64,000 nt of DNA from Levilactobacillus brevis (GCA_021383565.1 CP079699.1:1240001-1304000); one strand, 5' to 3'. Numbered from the stretch's first letter, positions 27,758-37,099 are shown. Translations and numbers: made by a program. The notes: generated by a model from the letters alone, not told the origin.

Positions 27758-29494
27758 TTACCGGCCGCGATCCAAGTTGTACAGCGATTGAAAACGCGGA
27801 TTATCACGGTACAGCTCGGCCGGCGTGCCCTGCATATCAAAGTGACCGTCCTCAATGAACCGTACTTGATCGACATGATTAATCCCAGCCAAGTGGTGGG
27901 TTACCCAGATAATCGTCTTATCGTGTAACACGTCAAAGACCGTATCCAGCAGGTGCTGCTCGGTAATCGGGTCGAGGCTGACCGTGGGCTCGTCTAGGAT
28001 GATGATCGGCGCGTCCTGCAGGAGAATCCGGGCCAGCGATAACCGCTGCCGTTCGCCGCCGGAGAAGCGGCTCCCCGCCTCCTGAACCTGCGTCTGATAG
28101 CCTGCCGGTAACCGCGTAATCAGGTCGTCCAGTTCGACGGCCTTTACCGCGGCCATGACTTCCTCGTCCGTGGCGTTTAGATTTCCCAGCCGGACGTTGT
28201 TCATGACCGTCGTATTAAACAGATACGGTTGCTGGTCCAGCACACCAAACAGCGTGGCGCGTTGCTCCTGTAAGCGTGAGATAGACTCGCCGTTCAGGGT
28301 AATCTGCCCACTGGTCGGCGTCTCATCGCCCAAGATGAGTTTCAACAGCGTACTCTTCCCAGTGCCGCTGGGGCCAAGTAGCGCCAGCTTTTCGCCGGGA
28401 TGAAGTGTTAACGAAAGATCGTCGATGACCTCCCGCTTGGCCCCCGGATAGGTAAACTTCACGTGGTCCAGCTTCAATTCGTCCAGCGCGCCAATGGTGG
28501 TTTGGGCGACCTGTTCCGGCTCGTGTTCGTCCAGGGCATTCACCCGTTGAATGGAGTTCTGATAGACCGGCCACTCGCTGACCCCCTGGCTCATATCGGC
28601 GAAGGGTTCGACCGTAGGGAAGAGTGCCAGACCAAATGCAGCGACCCAGTTGGCCTCAGCCTGGTTGTGGGTGAACATGACACCCGCCCACCAGACTAGA
28701 AGAATGACCGCGGCCCCGAAGATAAATTGAATGGCAAAGTTCCGCCACCACTGAAAATGATGGTCCGAACGCCGTAACGCCGCGATCTGGTCGATGGGCG
28801 CGTCCTGCTGGGCCAAGAAGTCCTGCCGGCGCCCGGAGATTAACCAATCTCCCAAGCCTAAAACGGCGTCGGTTAGCTGCGTGTAGAAGGTCCGTTGAAC
28901 CTGCCGAGCTTGGAATTCGCGCCGCCCGTTGACCGTCACGGACAATAGCGGCATCAGAACTACGATGACACCCAGCAGAACCAGCATGAGTAGCCCGAAG
29001 GCCCAGTTAAAGTAGCCAATGCCGATCACCACAAACAGGTAGAGTAACCAGCCAATGACCAGCGGAAAGACCGTTCGTAGATAGAGGTTTTCGATGTGGT
29101 CGATATCCTCGGCTAAGATGCTGAGAACATCCCCCGTCTGGTGCGTCTGGCGAATCGCCACCGCCTGCTTCTCGACGGCCTCGTACAGTCGCTTCCGAAA
29201 GTCCGAGACAATCCGTAAGACCCAGTTGTGGCTGGTCAGACGTTCCGCATAGCGAAAGGCTGGCCGCCCAATCCCGAAGGCCCGTGCCAATACGATGGGC
29301 ACGTAGATCATCAGAATGTTGTAGGGATGCGTGGCCGCCCGACTAATCAGGTAACCGGAGTTAAACATCAGCGCCCCGCCACAGAAGAACGTCATGAATC
29401 CCAGAAACAGGACCAGTGCCAGTAGTTTCTTGTAGCGACGCAAATACGGCATGACCCAATGATCGTGCTTAAATGTTGCGAAGAATCCCTTCAT
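27758..29494 (-). CDS. cydC: CydC, half of the heterodimeric ABC exporter needed for cytochrome bd assembly
   Basis: 578 residues: six-helix ABC transmembrane domain (from about MPYLRRYKKLLALVLFLGF) and a nucleotide-binding domain with GPSGTGKSTLLKLIL (Walker A), FSGGERQRLSLARILLQD (signature), PIIILDEPTVSLD (Walker B) and WVTHHLAG (H-loop). CydDC transports a thiol/heme-related substrate and is required for functional cytochrome bd. Its start overlaps the cydD end by 4 bases. It is the last gene of cydABCD, followed by a terminator. Confidence 0.92.
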   Translation of the reverse strand: MKGFFATFKHDHWVMPYLRRYKKLLALVLFLGFMTFFCGGALMFNSGYLISRAATHPYNILMIYVPIVLARAFGIGRPAFRYAERLTSHNWVLRIVSDFRKRLYEAVEKQAVAIRQTHQTGDVLSILAEDIDHIENLYLRTVFPLVIGWLLYLFVVIGIGYFNWAFGLLMLVLLGVIVVLMPLLSVTVNGRREFQARQVQRTFYTQLTDAVLGLGDWLISGRRQDFLAQQDAPIDQIAALRRSDHHFQWWRNFAIQFIFGAAVILLVWWAGVMFTHNQAEANWVAAFGLALFPTVEPFADMSQGVSEWPVYQNSIQRVNALDEHEPEQVAQTTIGALDELKLDHVKFTYPGAKREVIDDLSLTLHPGEKLALLGPSGTGKSTLLKLILGDETPTSGQITLNGESISRLQEQRATLFGVLDQQPYLFNTTVMNNVRLGNLNATDEEVMAAVKAVELDDLITRLPAGYQTQVQEAGSRFSGGERQRLSLARILLQDAPIIILDEPTVSLDPITEQHLLDTVFDVLHDKTIIWVTHHLAGINHVDQVRFIEDGHFDMQGTPAELYRDNPRFQSLYNLDRGR

Positions 29495-31227
29495 TTGACC
29501 GTCGCTCCTTCCATTTCAGACCGTAACCGAACGTAAGCGCCGCCCTGTTGTTGAAGTTCGGCGGGCGTCCCCTGTTGGACAATCTCGCCGTGATCCATCA
29601 CCAGAATGTAGTCCATCTCGTTCATCCAGTGTAACCGGTGTGTCGCAAAGAAGACCAGATGGTGGTCAAAGACCGGTAGCATCGTCTGCTTCAGCTCTAC
29701 TTCGGTCTCGATGTCCAGATGCGCCGTGGGTTCATCGAATAAGAGAATCCGCCGCGAGTCATCCAGGAAGGCCCGCGCCAGCGCAATTCGTTGGGCCTGA
29801 CCACCACTGACACCACGGGCCCCCTCGCCAATCGGCGTCTGCAGGCCATCCGGTAGCGTGGCAATCCAGTCGGTTAAGCCCGCCTTGGCCGCGGCGGCCG
29901 TAACCGCCTCGTCGCTAGCCGTGGGGGCGTAGAAGGCCAAGTTATCGCGTAGACTCGCGTGGAACAGGTATGGCGCCTGAGGAATGTAGACGAAGCTCCG
30001 CTGCCAAGCCCGCTGGTCCAGATGGGGCACGGCGGTATCCCGCACCATGATCTGACCGGTGTCGGGGCTCAGAAAGCCCCCTAGCGTGTTAATCAGCGTG
30101 GACTTCCCGGAACCCGAGGCCCCGATGATGCCCACCTTCTGAAAGCCCTGAACGGTGAAGTTGATGTCCTTTAACGTGGGCTTCTGCGCGTCACCATAGC
30201 TCACGTTGACGTGTTCCAGCTTAATTGCGTCGTGATCCTGCCAGACTGGGTCACGCATCTCGAGCAGATCCCGGTCGCTTGGTGTCGGCCGTTGTAAGAT
30301 GTCCAGCACCGCCGTTAAGGCGTTCTTCCCGTTCAGCGTGGCGTGGTAGTCGTTGGCAAAGTTACGAATCGGCGCAAAATAATCCGGTGCCAGCGTCAGG
30401 ATAATCAGCGCCGGTAACAGCTGAATCGTATTGTCCATCAACCCGAAGCCCAGGAAGACGGCGATAATCGCGATCGACAAGGTGGTGAAGAAGTCCAGCG
30501 CAAAGGTTGAGGTCATGGCAATCGTTAGCGTCGACATGGTCTTCTTGCGGTAGTCTTCACTCACCTGGTAGACATTGTTGGCGTAGGTCTTGTTCAATCC
30601 CAGCTGCTTCAACGTTGGCAGCCCCCGCAGTGTGTCCACGAAGTGATTGGACAACCGCTGATAGCCGGCGTACTGCCGATCGGCTTTGGCTTGGGCGGCC
30701 AGGCCCAGAATAATCATGAAGAAGATAATCAACGGATAGATGGCCAGGAGAAACAGGGCCTCCTTCCACTGAATCAGGGCTATGTAAATCAGGACAATCC
30801 ACGGCGTCAGCGACAGGTCCAAGACCTTGCCGATGATTAGCATCAGATACGTCTGAATCTTATCGATCCCTTCCAGTCCCATGGTGACCACGTTCCCGGT
30901 CCCCTTCTGAGCGACGACGCTGGGCCCGAGGTCAAAGAGCTTGGCCATGAATTGCTTCCGTAGCGTCTTGGTCGTGGTCTCCACGAACGGATACAGGAGC
31001 CAGTTCTTCGATAAGGTCAGGAGATGCCGCGCCAGAAAGGTCACCGCAAATAAGGCCAGTGGCACGACGATCGTCCGCACTGATTTCAGCTGCCACAAGT
31101 TAACGATCGCAACCGATAGGTACTTCGCCTGAAAGATAATCATAAAGGCTTGGATAAACGTCAAGACCGCCATGATTGCCGCGGCCGGCTTGACGCCAGG
31201 AAATTTAAACACACGTTTATCAATCAA
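29491..31227 (-). CDS. cydD: CydD, half of the heterodimeric ABC exporter needed for cytochrome bd assembly
   Basis: 578 residues from TTG 31227 (LIDKRVFKFPGVKPAAA), seven bases after GAGGGGG; no ATG with an SD fits. The transmembrane domain is followed by an ATPase with [34 protein letters not shown] and ILLFDEPTAHLD. It pairs with CydC. A terminator separates it from cydB, so cydDC output may be partial compared with cydAB. Confidence 0.92.
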   Translation of the reverse strand: MIDKRVFKFPGVKPAAAIMAVLTFIQAFMIIFQAKYLSVAIVNLWQLKSVRTIVVPLALFAVTFLARHLLTLSKNWLLYPFVETTTKTLRKQFMAKLFDLGPSVVAQKGTGNVVTMGLEGIDKIQTYLMLIIGKVLDLSLTPWIVLIYIALIQWKEALFLLAIYPLIIFFMIILGLAAQAKADRQYAGYQRLSNHFVDTLRGLPTLKQLGLNKTYANNVYQVSEDYRKKTMSTLTIAMTSTFALDFFTTLSIAIIAVFLGFGLMDNTIQLLPALIILTLAPDYFAPIRNFANDYHATLNGKNALTAVLDILQRPTPSDRDLLEMRDPVWQDHDAIKLEHVNVSYGDAQKPTLKDINFTVQGFQKVGIIGASGSGKSTLINTLGGFLSPDTGQIMVRDTAVPHLDQRAWQRSFVYIPQAPYLFHASLRDNLAFYAPTASDEAVTAAAAKAGLTDWIATLPDGLQTPIGEGARGVSGGQAQRIALARAFLDDSRRILLFDEPTAHLDIETEVELKQTMLPVFDHHLVFFATHRLHWMNEMDYILVMDHGEIVQQGTPAELQQQGGAYVRLRSEMEGATVK

Positions 31228-31343
31228 AGTAACGCCCCCTCTAAACAAGTAAGTCTTACTGCTATGATACAGCTTTCAGTGGTAATTTTCGAGCGCTTAC
31301 ATTCGCGATTCCGCGGGTGTTTTCCCGCTTACATCGCGGTTAA

Positions 31344-31373
31344 TAAAAAGGATGCCGCCCGAAGACGACATCC
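31344..31373 (-). terminator. Internal terminator between cydB and cydD
   Basis: An 8-bp stem with one G-U pair (31350-31357 with 31366-31373) is followed on the minus strand by TTTTT (31349-31345). It would lower transcription from cydAB into cydDC. Confidence 0.75.
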
Positions 31374-31393
31374 CCGAAATCTAATTTTAATGG

Positions 31394-32404
31394 CTACGCG
31401 CTTTGCTTAGGTGATGCCAAGCGCTTGTAGAAGACCCAGTAGCTCCAGATGAAGTAGATCAACACGATTGGTAGGATGCTAAACGTGAGAATCGTCATCA
31501 GATGGAGCGTGTATGGCGAGTTCGACGAGTTCTTAATCAGTAGCGAGTTGGCCGGATTGTTGGCAATCATGACCCGTGGGAACAAACCGTTGAAGATTAG
31601 GACCACCACGCTAATGAGTGATAGACCACTGCCGACAAAGGAGAGCCATTCATGATTCCCCAGTACGCCCCAGTAAGCCAGGACGGTGAAGATGACCAGC
31701 GCCACGACAATCGCCGTGGTGGTCATTGGCTTCTTGTCGAAGAAGTCCGTGGAGAAGAACAGGAGTACCGCGAAGACCACTTCACCGGCGAAGAGCACCG
31801 GATAGAGAATCTTGTTCCAGGCCAAGGCCCGGTCGCGTAGGCTACCAGACGTCTTCAGCCGGATGAAGTTCAGCCCGTGAACCAGGCAGAGGACCGTGAC
31901 AGCCACCCCACCGACGATGGAGAAGAGGTTGACGTAATCGCCGAAGTGGGCGGTCATGTCGCCGTTCTTGTCAATCGGCATCCCGGCAATCATGGCCGTG
32001 AACAACATCCCAAAGAGGAAGGCGGCACAGAAACTCCCGATGGTTGCGGCCCATTCCCAGAAGTTCCGCCAGGTATCCGTTTTCATATTTGCGCGAAATT
32101 CGAAGGATACACCCCGGAAAATCAGGGCGGCTAGAATCAGGAATAAGACCAAGTAGAAACCGGAGAATAAGGTGGCGTACCACATTGGGAAGGACGCGAA
32201 CATCGCCCCACCGGCCGTGATCAGCCAGACTTCGTTACCGTCCCAGTGCGGGCCAATGGTCTTGATAACCACGTCCCGTTCATCACTGGTCTTGGCGAAA
32301 CTCTTCACCAACATCCCGACACCGAAGTCGAACCCTTCAAGGAAGAAGAAACCACTGAACAACACACCAATCAGAATAAACCACAGAAATTGTAGGCTAG
32401 TCAT
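31394..32404 (-). CDS. cydB: Cytochrome bd ubiquinol/menaquinol oxidase subunit II
   Basis: 336 residues with about eight membrane helices. It begins MTSLQFLWFILIGVLFSGFFFLEGFDFGVG, the family opening with the conserved F-x-x-E-G-F-D-F-G-V-G motif, then GPHWDGNEVWLITAGGAMFASFP. It forms the terminal oxidase with CydA, reducing oxygen to water with quinol. It overlaps the cydA stop by 8 bases. Lactobacilli usually cannot make heme, so activity would need external heme. Confidence 0.97.
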   Translation of the reverse strand: MTSLQFLWFILIGVLFSGFFFLEGFDFGVGMLVKSFAKTSDERDVVIKTIGPHWDGNEVWLITAGGAMFASFPMWYATLFSGFYLVLFLILAALIFRGVSFEFRANMKTDTWRNFWEWAATIGSFCAAFLFGMLFTAMIAGMPIDKNGDMTAHFGDYVNLFSIVGGVAVTVLCLVHGLNFIRLKTSGSLRDRALAWNKILYPVLFAGEVVFAVLLFFSTDFFDKKPMTTTAIVVALVIFTVLAYWGVLGNHEWLSFVGSGLSLISVVVLIFNGLFPRVMIANNPANSLLIKNSSNSPYTLHLMTILTFSILPIVLIYFIWSYWVFYKRLASPKQSA

Positions 32405-33851
32405 GATTGAACGCCCCCTTCGAGTAAGGATCTAACTCTTTCGTATCACCAGCTGAGTAGCCATCCGTGTTCTCGGCGTCCGGACCAGCCTTTAACGTCC
32501 GGTGGCAGAGAATAATCATCACGAGCCCCATGATGGCAAACATGGCGAAGTAAACGATGTTGGTCGTCAGTAACGAGGCTACGGAAACATTTGGCGAAAC
32601 GGCGTCGGCGATCGTCAGGAGACCGTAGACAATCCAAGGGTACCGCCCAAACTCAGTGACGAACCAGCCGGCCGTGTTGACCACGAATGGTAGCCACAGG
32701 CATAGCCCTAAGATGTACAGGAACCACCGTTGCTTCATAATCAGTTGTGACCGTTTACGGTTGAAGATTAAGCCCACGATAGCGAGTAAGGCGAACAGGG
32801 CCCCAGCACCTGCCATGATCCGGAAGCTCCAGAACAACGTCTTGGTTGGGACGTAGTAGTTCATGTCACTACCGAACTTCTTATCGTACTTCGCGTGCAT
32901 GTCCTTGTTGACTTGATTCATGCCTTTAACCGTCCCGGTCGTCTTGTGATAGCTCAATAAGTTCAAAACGTACGGCACGTCGACGGACCAAGTCGTTTTG
33001 TGTTGCTTGGTATCGAAGCCGGAAACAGCTGCCCATTCACCCTTGTTGGTCGAGTTCTTGTAGAGCCCTTCCATGGCGGCGAACTTCATGGGTTGATTGT
33101 TGATCAGGTAACGGGTCTGTAAGTCCCCACTGGCGATGGAGCCCAGGGAGAAGATTAACCCGATGACCAGCGCAACATTCAAGGACTTGCGGTAGAAGCC
33201 CACGTGGTCCTTCTTCAGTAACCGCCAAGCAGAGCACCCGGCGATCACGAAGGCAGCGGTTACAAAAGCCCCGAAGATAACGTGTGGAAATTCATTCCAC
33301 AGCTGCGGGTTACCGACCACCTTACCGAAGCTGACCATTTGAACGTGGCCCGTCTTCTGGTTGATGATGTACCCTAAAGGATTCTGCATGAAACTGTTGG
33401 CTGCCAAAATCCACAATGCGGATAGTGAAGACCCGAACATAACCAGCCAAATAAAGAGCGTGTGGACCCACTTGTTGAAGCGATCCCACGTGAACATCCA
33501 CATCCCGATAAACGTGGATTCCAAGAAGAATGCGGCCAAGGCTTCGATGGCTAATGGTGCCCCGAAGATGTCCCCCATGAACCGCGAGTATTCGGACCAG
33601 TTCATCCCGAATTGGAATTCCTGAATAATACCGGTAACCACACCGACGGCGAAGCTGTACAGGAACATTTTGCCCCAGAACTGCGCCATCTTTTTGTAAT
33701 CCTCATCACCTTTGATGGCGTACATGGTTTCCATGACGGCCACCACGAAGGCTAACCCGATTGAAAATGGAACGAAGAAGAAGTGAAAGACAGTGGTCAT
33801 TCCAAATTGGAACCGCGCTAGGCCTAGGATATCCAGACCAAGATTTAGCAT
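32397..33851 (-). CDS. cydA: Cytochrome bd oxidase subunit I
   Basis: 484 residues from ATG 33851 behind GGGGAGG. It carries the heme-binding core: LARFQFGMTTVFHFFFVPFSIGLAF near the start holds the heme b595/d His, GMNWSEYSRFMGDIFGAPLAIEALAAFF follows, and GRYPWIVYGLL lies near the C-terminus. The Q-loop region is of the short type seen in Firmicutes. It is the first gene of cydABCD, with a clean promoter upstream. Confidence 0.97.
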   Translation of the reverse strand: MLNLGLDILGLARFQFGMTTVFHFFFVPFSIGLAFVVAVMETMYAIKGDEDYKKMAQFWGKMFLYSFAVGVVTGIIQEFQFGMNWSEYSRFMGDIFGAPLAIEALAAFFLESTFIGMWMFTWDRFNKWVHTLFIWLVMFGSSLSALWILAANSFMQNPLGYIINQKTGHVQMVSFGKVVGNPQLWNEFPHVIFGAFVTAAFVIAGCSAWRLLKKDHVGFYRKSLNVALVIGLIFSLGSIASGDLQTRYLINNQPMKFAAMEGLYKNSTNKGEWAAVSGFDTKQHKTTWSVDVPYVLNLLSYHKTTGTVKGMNQVNKDMHAKYDKKFGSDMNYYVPTKTLFWSFRIMAGAGALFALLAIVGLIFNRKRSQLIMKQRWFLYILGLCLWLPFVVNTAGWFVTEFGRYPWIVYGLLTIADAVSPNVSVASLLTTNIVYFAMFAIMGLVMIILCHRTLKAGPDAENTDGYSAGDTKELDPYSKGAFNHD

Positions 33852-33907
33852 TTTTCTAACCTCCCCAAACGTTATTAGTGTAAATAAATAATTGCTGTCT
33901 TGAACTT

Positions 33908-33936
33908 ATTATATCTAGTGATAAGTGAATTTTCAA
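33908..33936 (-). promoter_or_regulatory. Promoter of cydABCD
   Basis: On the minus strand, -35 TTGAAA (33936-33931) and -10 TATAAT (33913-33908) are separated by 17 bases, about 55 bases before the cydA ATG. Confidence 0.8.
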
Positions 33937-34135
33937 TGGTTGACTACCAATATCGCCAAAGTTAATGGAATATATTCGAAATTCGTGCGATCATTGTTCG
34001 TTGACTTTCGTAACACTTCTGAAAAAGTGTGTCAGACTGGTGAAAAATAATGCATGCGCTTTCAAATTAAACGCTAAAATTGCGTGGAGTCGTGCTAAAA
34101 TAAAGATAAGTAATTGGTATGAGGAGGTTTTCAGC

Positions 34136-35083
34136 ATGACAGAACGCGTACTTGCCCTACAACCCTTGACGACGGACCAACGCACCCGACTGGAACAAAC
34201 CGGTGTGGAGATCGTGGATTCGACGGACTGGGAGAGTAAGGCCCCAATCACCATCATCTTCGGCTGGGATAAAGAGGTGGGCCCAGCGGCCTTGATGGCG
34301 CCGAACAATCAGGTGAAATGGATTCAAACGGTCAGCGCCGGGATTGACTACCTGCCGCTAGACTGGATTAAGGCCCACAACGTCCGGGTCACCAATGCCA
34401 GTGGCGTCTACTCACCGGCGATTGCGGAATCAACGATTGGCTACCTGCTGTACTTTATCCGTGGTTTTAACGAGGCCGTGAAGAACCAGGCCGGCCACTT
34501 CTGGCAGGTCCCGCAACGTGACGACTTGAGCTTGTTGGCGAGTCAAAAGGTCGTTATCTACGGCACCGGCAGTATCGGCCAGACGATTGCCAAGCTGTTA
34601 AATGGCTTCGGTAACCAGCCGTACGGTGTGAACCGCTCCGGTCATCCGGTAGATGGCTTCAAGGATACGGTCAGTCTCACCGACGACAGTACCCTCTTGA
34701 AAGACGCGGATGCGGTGATTAACGCCATGCCCGCAACCAGTGCGACCGTCCACTACTTCGATGACGCCTTCTTCAAGCAATTGGATGGGCTCAATATCTT
34801 CATCAATGTCGGTCGCGGCAAGTCGGTCGACCAGCAGGCGTTGATGAACGCCCTACTCTATCAAAACGTGTTGCACGCGGCACTGGACGTTTTCGAAGAA
34901 GAACCGCTGGATAAGAACTCGCGGCTGTGGGATTATCCCAACGTCTTGGTCACGCCCCACCAGACTGGCTTTGCGAAGGAAAATACTAAGCCGGTGTTAG
35001 ATATCTTTGCGAAGAACCTGACGAGTTGGGTTGCCGACGAGAGTTTGCCGGTTAATTTGACGGATGTGGCGTTGGGGTACTAG
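34136..35083 (+). CDS. D-2-hydroxyacid dehydrogenase (NAD-binding)
   Basis: 315 residues from ATG 34136 behind GAGGAGG; the longer frame from 33965 crosses the upstream region and is rejected. It is a member of the D-isomer-specific 2-hydroxyacid dehydrogenase family, reducing 2-oxoacids. The dinucleotide fold shows VVIYGTGSIGQTIAKLL. Other marks are ASGVYSPAIAESTIGYLL, NVGRGKSVDQQAL (catalytic Arg region), FEEEPLDKNSRLW (Glu) and NVLVTPHQTG (catalytic His). The exact substrate cannot be read. The last 153 bases have a second, diverged copy at 36855-37006. Confidence 0.9.
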   Translation: MTERVLALQPLTTDQRTRLEQTGVEIVDSTDWESKAPITIIFGWDKEVGPAALMAPNNQVKWIQTVSAGIDYLPLDWIKAHNVRVTNASGVYSPAIAESTIGYLLYFIRGFNEAVKNQAGHFWQVPQRDDLSLLASQKVVIYGTGSIGQTIAKLLNGFGNQPYGVNRSGHPVDGFKDTVSLTDDSTLLKDADAVINAMPATSATVHYFDDAFFKQLDGLNIFINVGRGKSVDQQALMNALLYQNVLHAALDVFEEEPLDKNSRLWDYPNVLVTPHQTGFAKENTKPVLDIFAKNLTSWVADESLPVNLTDVALGY

Positions 35084-35102
35084 GTATTAACGTTATATCT
35101 TT

Positions 35103-35132
35103 AGAAAGAACTCGCTACGGCGGGTTCTTTCT
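35103..35132 (+). terminator. Hairpin after the hydroxyacid dehydrogenase gene
   Basis: A stem of about 12 bp, AGAAAGAAC...GTTCTTTCT with an inner CGC/GCG, lies about 20 bases after the stop. The right arm is T-rich but no long T-run follows. Confidence 0.6.
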
Positions 35133-35212
35133 GTGTTAACACCAAATGAGGCTTTGCAGGTCGATTAAACCGTAAAGTTTCGTACCAAAATCTAAAGGTG
35201 AGATGACCCAAC

Positions 35213-36385
35213 TTGTATAACAAAATAATTTCAAGCGTCTCCGAATATATCAAATCTATCAATTATTTGATTGATTACAGCGAAAAATATTACGCGGAAA
35301 ATAACGATGATGAGGAGAATAATCGTAAATCCAAAAATGTAGCAGTATATTTTCGAGGACAAAGTAAGGAATACGGCAACACACTGCCCAGCCTACTTCA
35401 GAAACAGGAGTTTTACGAAAACGAAACCACTTTATTCAATGACTTTCTAGCAAGAGATCCCGAGCTTTTCGATGTCACACAGAATAATTTTGACCGGCTA
35501 GCACTGATGCAACACCATCAGTTACCAACTAGATTGCTAGATTTAACTACAAATCCTTTAGTTGCATTATACTTTGCGGTTGAAAAACACGATGACTCTG
35601 ATGGTGAAGTATATTTATTTACTAACAGCTTCAAGATAGCAGAGCTTTCAAAAGCATTTCAAAAATCTACTTCCGGGCCATTTAACAAACGACTCTCTAA
35701 CGAAATAATATACAATTATGGGCGGGGTAAATCCAAAATATCTAAAACACCGTTTAGTGATGAAATTGAGGTTGAAGCATCATTAACTCGGTTAAATAAA
35801 ACAGACCGTTTAGCATTTATTACTGGGCTCGACAGTTTCTTTAAGTGCTTATCTTCAAAACACACTGTACTTAATAAGCCACTTTGGCCAATGATCTATA
35901 AAGGGGTTCCTATTAAGAAAACGGCTCATCCTTCTGGCGTACTAAACGATATAGCAAATAATTACTGTACTTTGATGAAAAGCGCTTGCTCAGAACGACT
36001 TTATCATGAGATACGAAAAGATATAGGCGACTTCACTTCAAAAATCAACCCATTAGAAATGTTACTGCCAAAAATTGTATCTCCAAGAATAATTGATGAA
36101 CGCATCAGAAATCAACGGGGATTATTTATGTTTATTCCATTTATACCTGCACAACATTATAACTTTAAAACTGTGCAAGACGAATCTCAAAATCGAATTA
36201 ATATCTTACGCGTAACCAACGACCAAGGTGGCCTCGTAAAGTTGAATATCCCTGCTGATCACAAATGTGCAATTCGTAAGGAACTCGCGAGAATTGGTAT
36301 TACCCGAAATTTCATTTATCCAGAACATAAGTCAGTTGCTCTCGAAATTAAAAACAAGTTCACAGATAACCACTATCAAAAATAG
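35213..36385 (+). CDS. FRG-domain protein, AT-rich and probably acquired
   Basis: 390 residues from TTG 35213, about 11 bases after AGGTGAG; an ATG just upstream is in a closed frame. The N-terminal half is an FRG domain, with VYFRGQSKEYGNTLPSLLQ around residues 44-62 and the paired motif LALMQHHQLPTRLLDLTTNP with LVALYFAV around 102-126. The rest matches nothing I recognise. FRG-domain genes are of unknown biochemical function and are often found among accessory and phage-defence genes; that role is inference only. Base composition is far more AT-rich than its neighbours. It lies between the intact dehydrogenase 3' end and a displaced copy of it, and beside an IS256 remnant, which points to horizontal gain. 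Confidence 0.8.
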   Translation: MYNKIISSVSEYIKSINYLIDYSEKYYAENNDDEENNRKSKNVAVYFRGQSKEYGNTLPSLLQKQEFYENETTLFNDFLARDPELFDVTQNNFDRLALMQHHQLPTRLLDLTTNPLVALYFAVEKHDDSDGEVYLFTNSFKIAELSKAFQKSTSGPFNKRLSNEIIYNYGRGKSKISKTPFSDEIEVEASLTRLNKTDRLAFITGLDSFFKCLSSKHTVLNKPLWPMIYKGVPIKKTAHPSGVLNDIANNYCTLMKSACSERLYHEIRKDIGDFTSKINPLEMLLPKIVSPRIIDERIRNQRGLFMFIPFIPAQHYNFKTVQDESQNRINILRVTNDQGGLVKLNIPADHKCAIRKELARIGITRNFIYPEHKSVALEIKNKFTDNHYQK

Positions 36386-36465
36386 TTATTGATATACACT
36401 AACCACATAGGATTAAATTCGACCGGCGCAAAAGAGAAAAAAATGTTCTATTGCAGGCTATACTC

Positions 36466-36850
36466 CGGAAGTGTTAAATTTTTTGTGTAATAGAAGACCT
36501 CTCCCATTAGTTAGCTATTCATGCACTGCATCTAATGTGTACTAAATTTGTTTGAATCCTCGCTGCGTTCGCTCAAAATTTCGGCTATTATAGTCACGAA
36601 TGACTGTGCCCAAAACCCGTTCTAGCGTCGATTCATTGGAAAATTGTTTTTTCTTTTTGGTCTGACACTTAGTTTTTTTGTTGAACATCTCAATGAGATT
36701 GGTGCTATAGATACTGCTATGAACCACTGTCGGAAACGTAAAACCGATCAAAATTGACGATTGCCCTTTAGCTTATTTATCATCCGAAGATAAGACTTTT
36801 TACCACTTGCCTATTAAGTCGATCAACTTTTGTTTCGCATCAACCTTTTG
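36466..36850 (-). mobile_element. Remnant of an IS256-family insertion sequence
   Basis: The minus strand at 36751-36542 encodes 69 residues matching the C-terminus of IS256/Mutator-type transposases, with STNLIEMFNKKTKCQTKKKK, NESTLERVLGTVIRDYNSRN and ERTQRGFKQI. The N-terminal catalytic part is missing. At 36466-36493 the sequence GGAAGTGTTAAATTTTTTGT and following resembles the terminal inverted repeat of this family. The other end is not found; 36752-36850 looks like degraded internal sequence. Confidence 0.7.
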
Positions 36851-36854
36851 GGAA

Positions 36855-37006
36855 GATTACCCGGACGTCCTGATTCCTTGCACCAAACCGGATTCGCGAA
36901 GGAAAACACCAAGCCCGTGCTGGACACCTTTGAGAAGAACTTGACCGGTTGGGTGGCCGATGGCAGTCTATCGGTTAATTTGACGGATGGGGCGTTGAGG
37001 TACTAA
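36855..37006 (+). pseudogene. Displaced, frameshifted second copy of the hydroxyacid dehydrogenase 3' end
   Basis: It aligns over its whole 152 bases with the last 153 bases of the dehydrogenase at 34931-35083, ending at the equivalent stop. It decodes as parts of DYPDVLI, HQTGFAKENTKPVLDTFEKN and VNLTDGALRY. A one-base loss near 36876 breaks the frame, and about a quarter of positions differ by eye. It has no start of its own. It probably marks the original gene end before the segment with the FRG gene was inserted or swapped in. Confidence 0.8.
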
Positions 37007-37021
37007 GTAACTTGTGAACAA

Positions 37022-37062
37022 GAAAAGATGTACTAGCTCAAAAAGAGCCGGTGCATCTTTTA
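37022..37062. terminator. Hairpin after the displaced dehydrogenase end
   Basis: AAAAGATG...CATCTTTT with inner GCTC/GAGC pairing around an AAAAA loop lies about 15 bases after the displaced stop, so it may be the original terminator of that gene. Confidence 0.55.
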
Positions 37063-37099
37063 CTTTTGTAACTCTCTGAAATCTCGGAACAGCGAATAT

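Noticed and set aside
33965..34135. N-terminal extension of the hydroxyacid dehydrogenase
   Set aside because: The extension covers the promoter area; the strong SD GAGGAGG and family alignment place the start at 34136.
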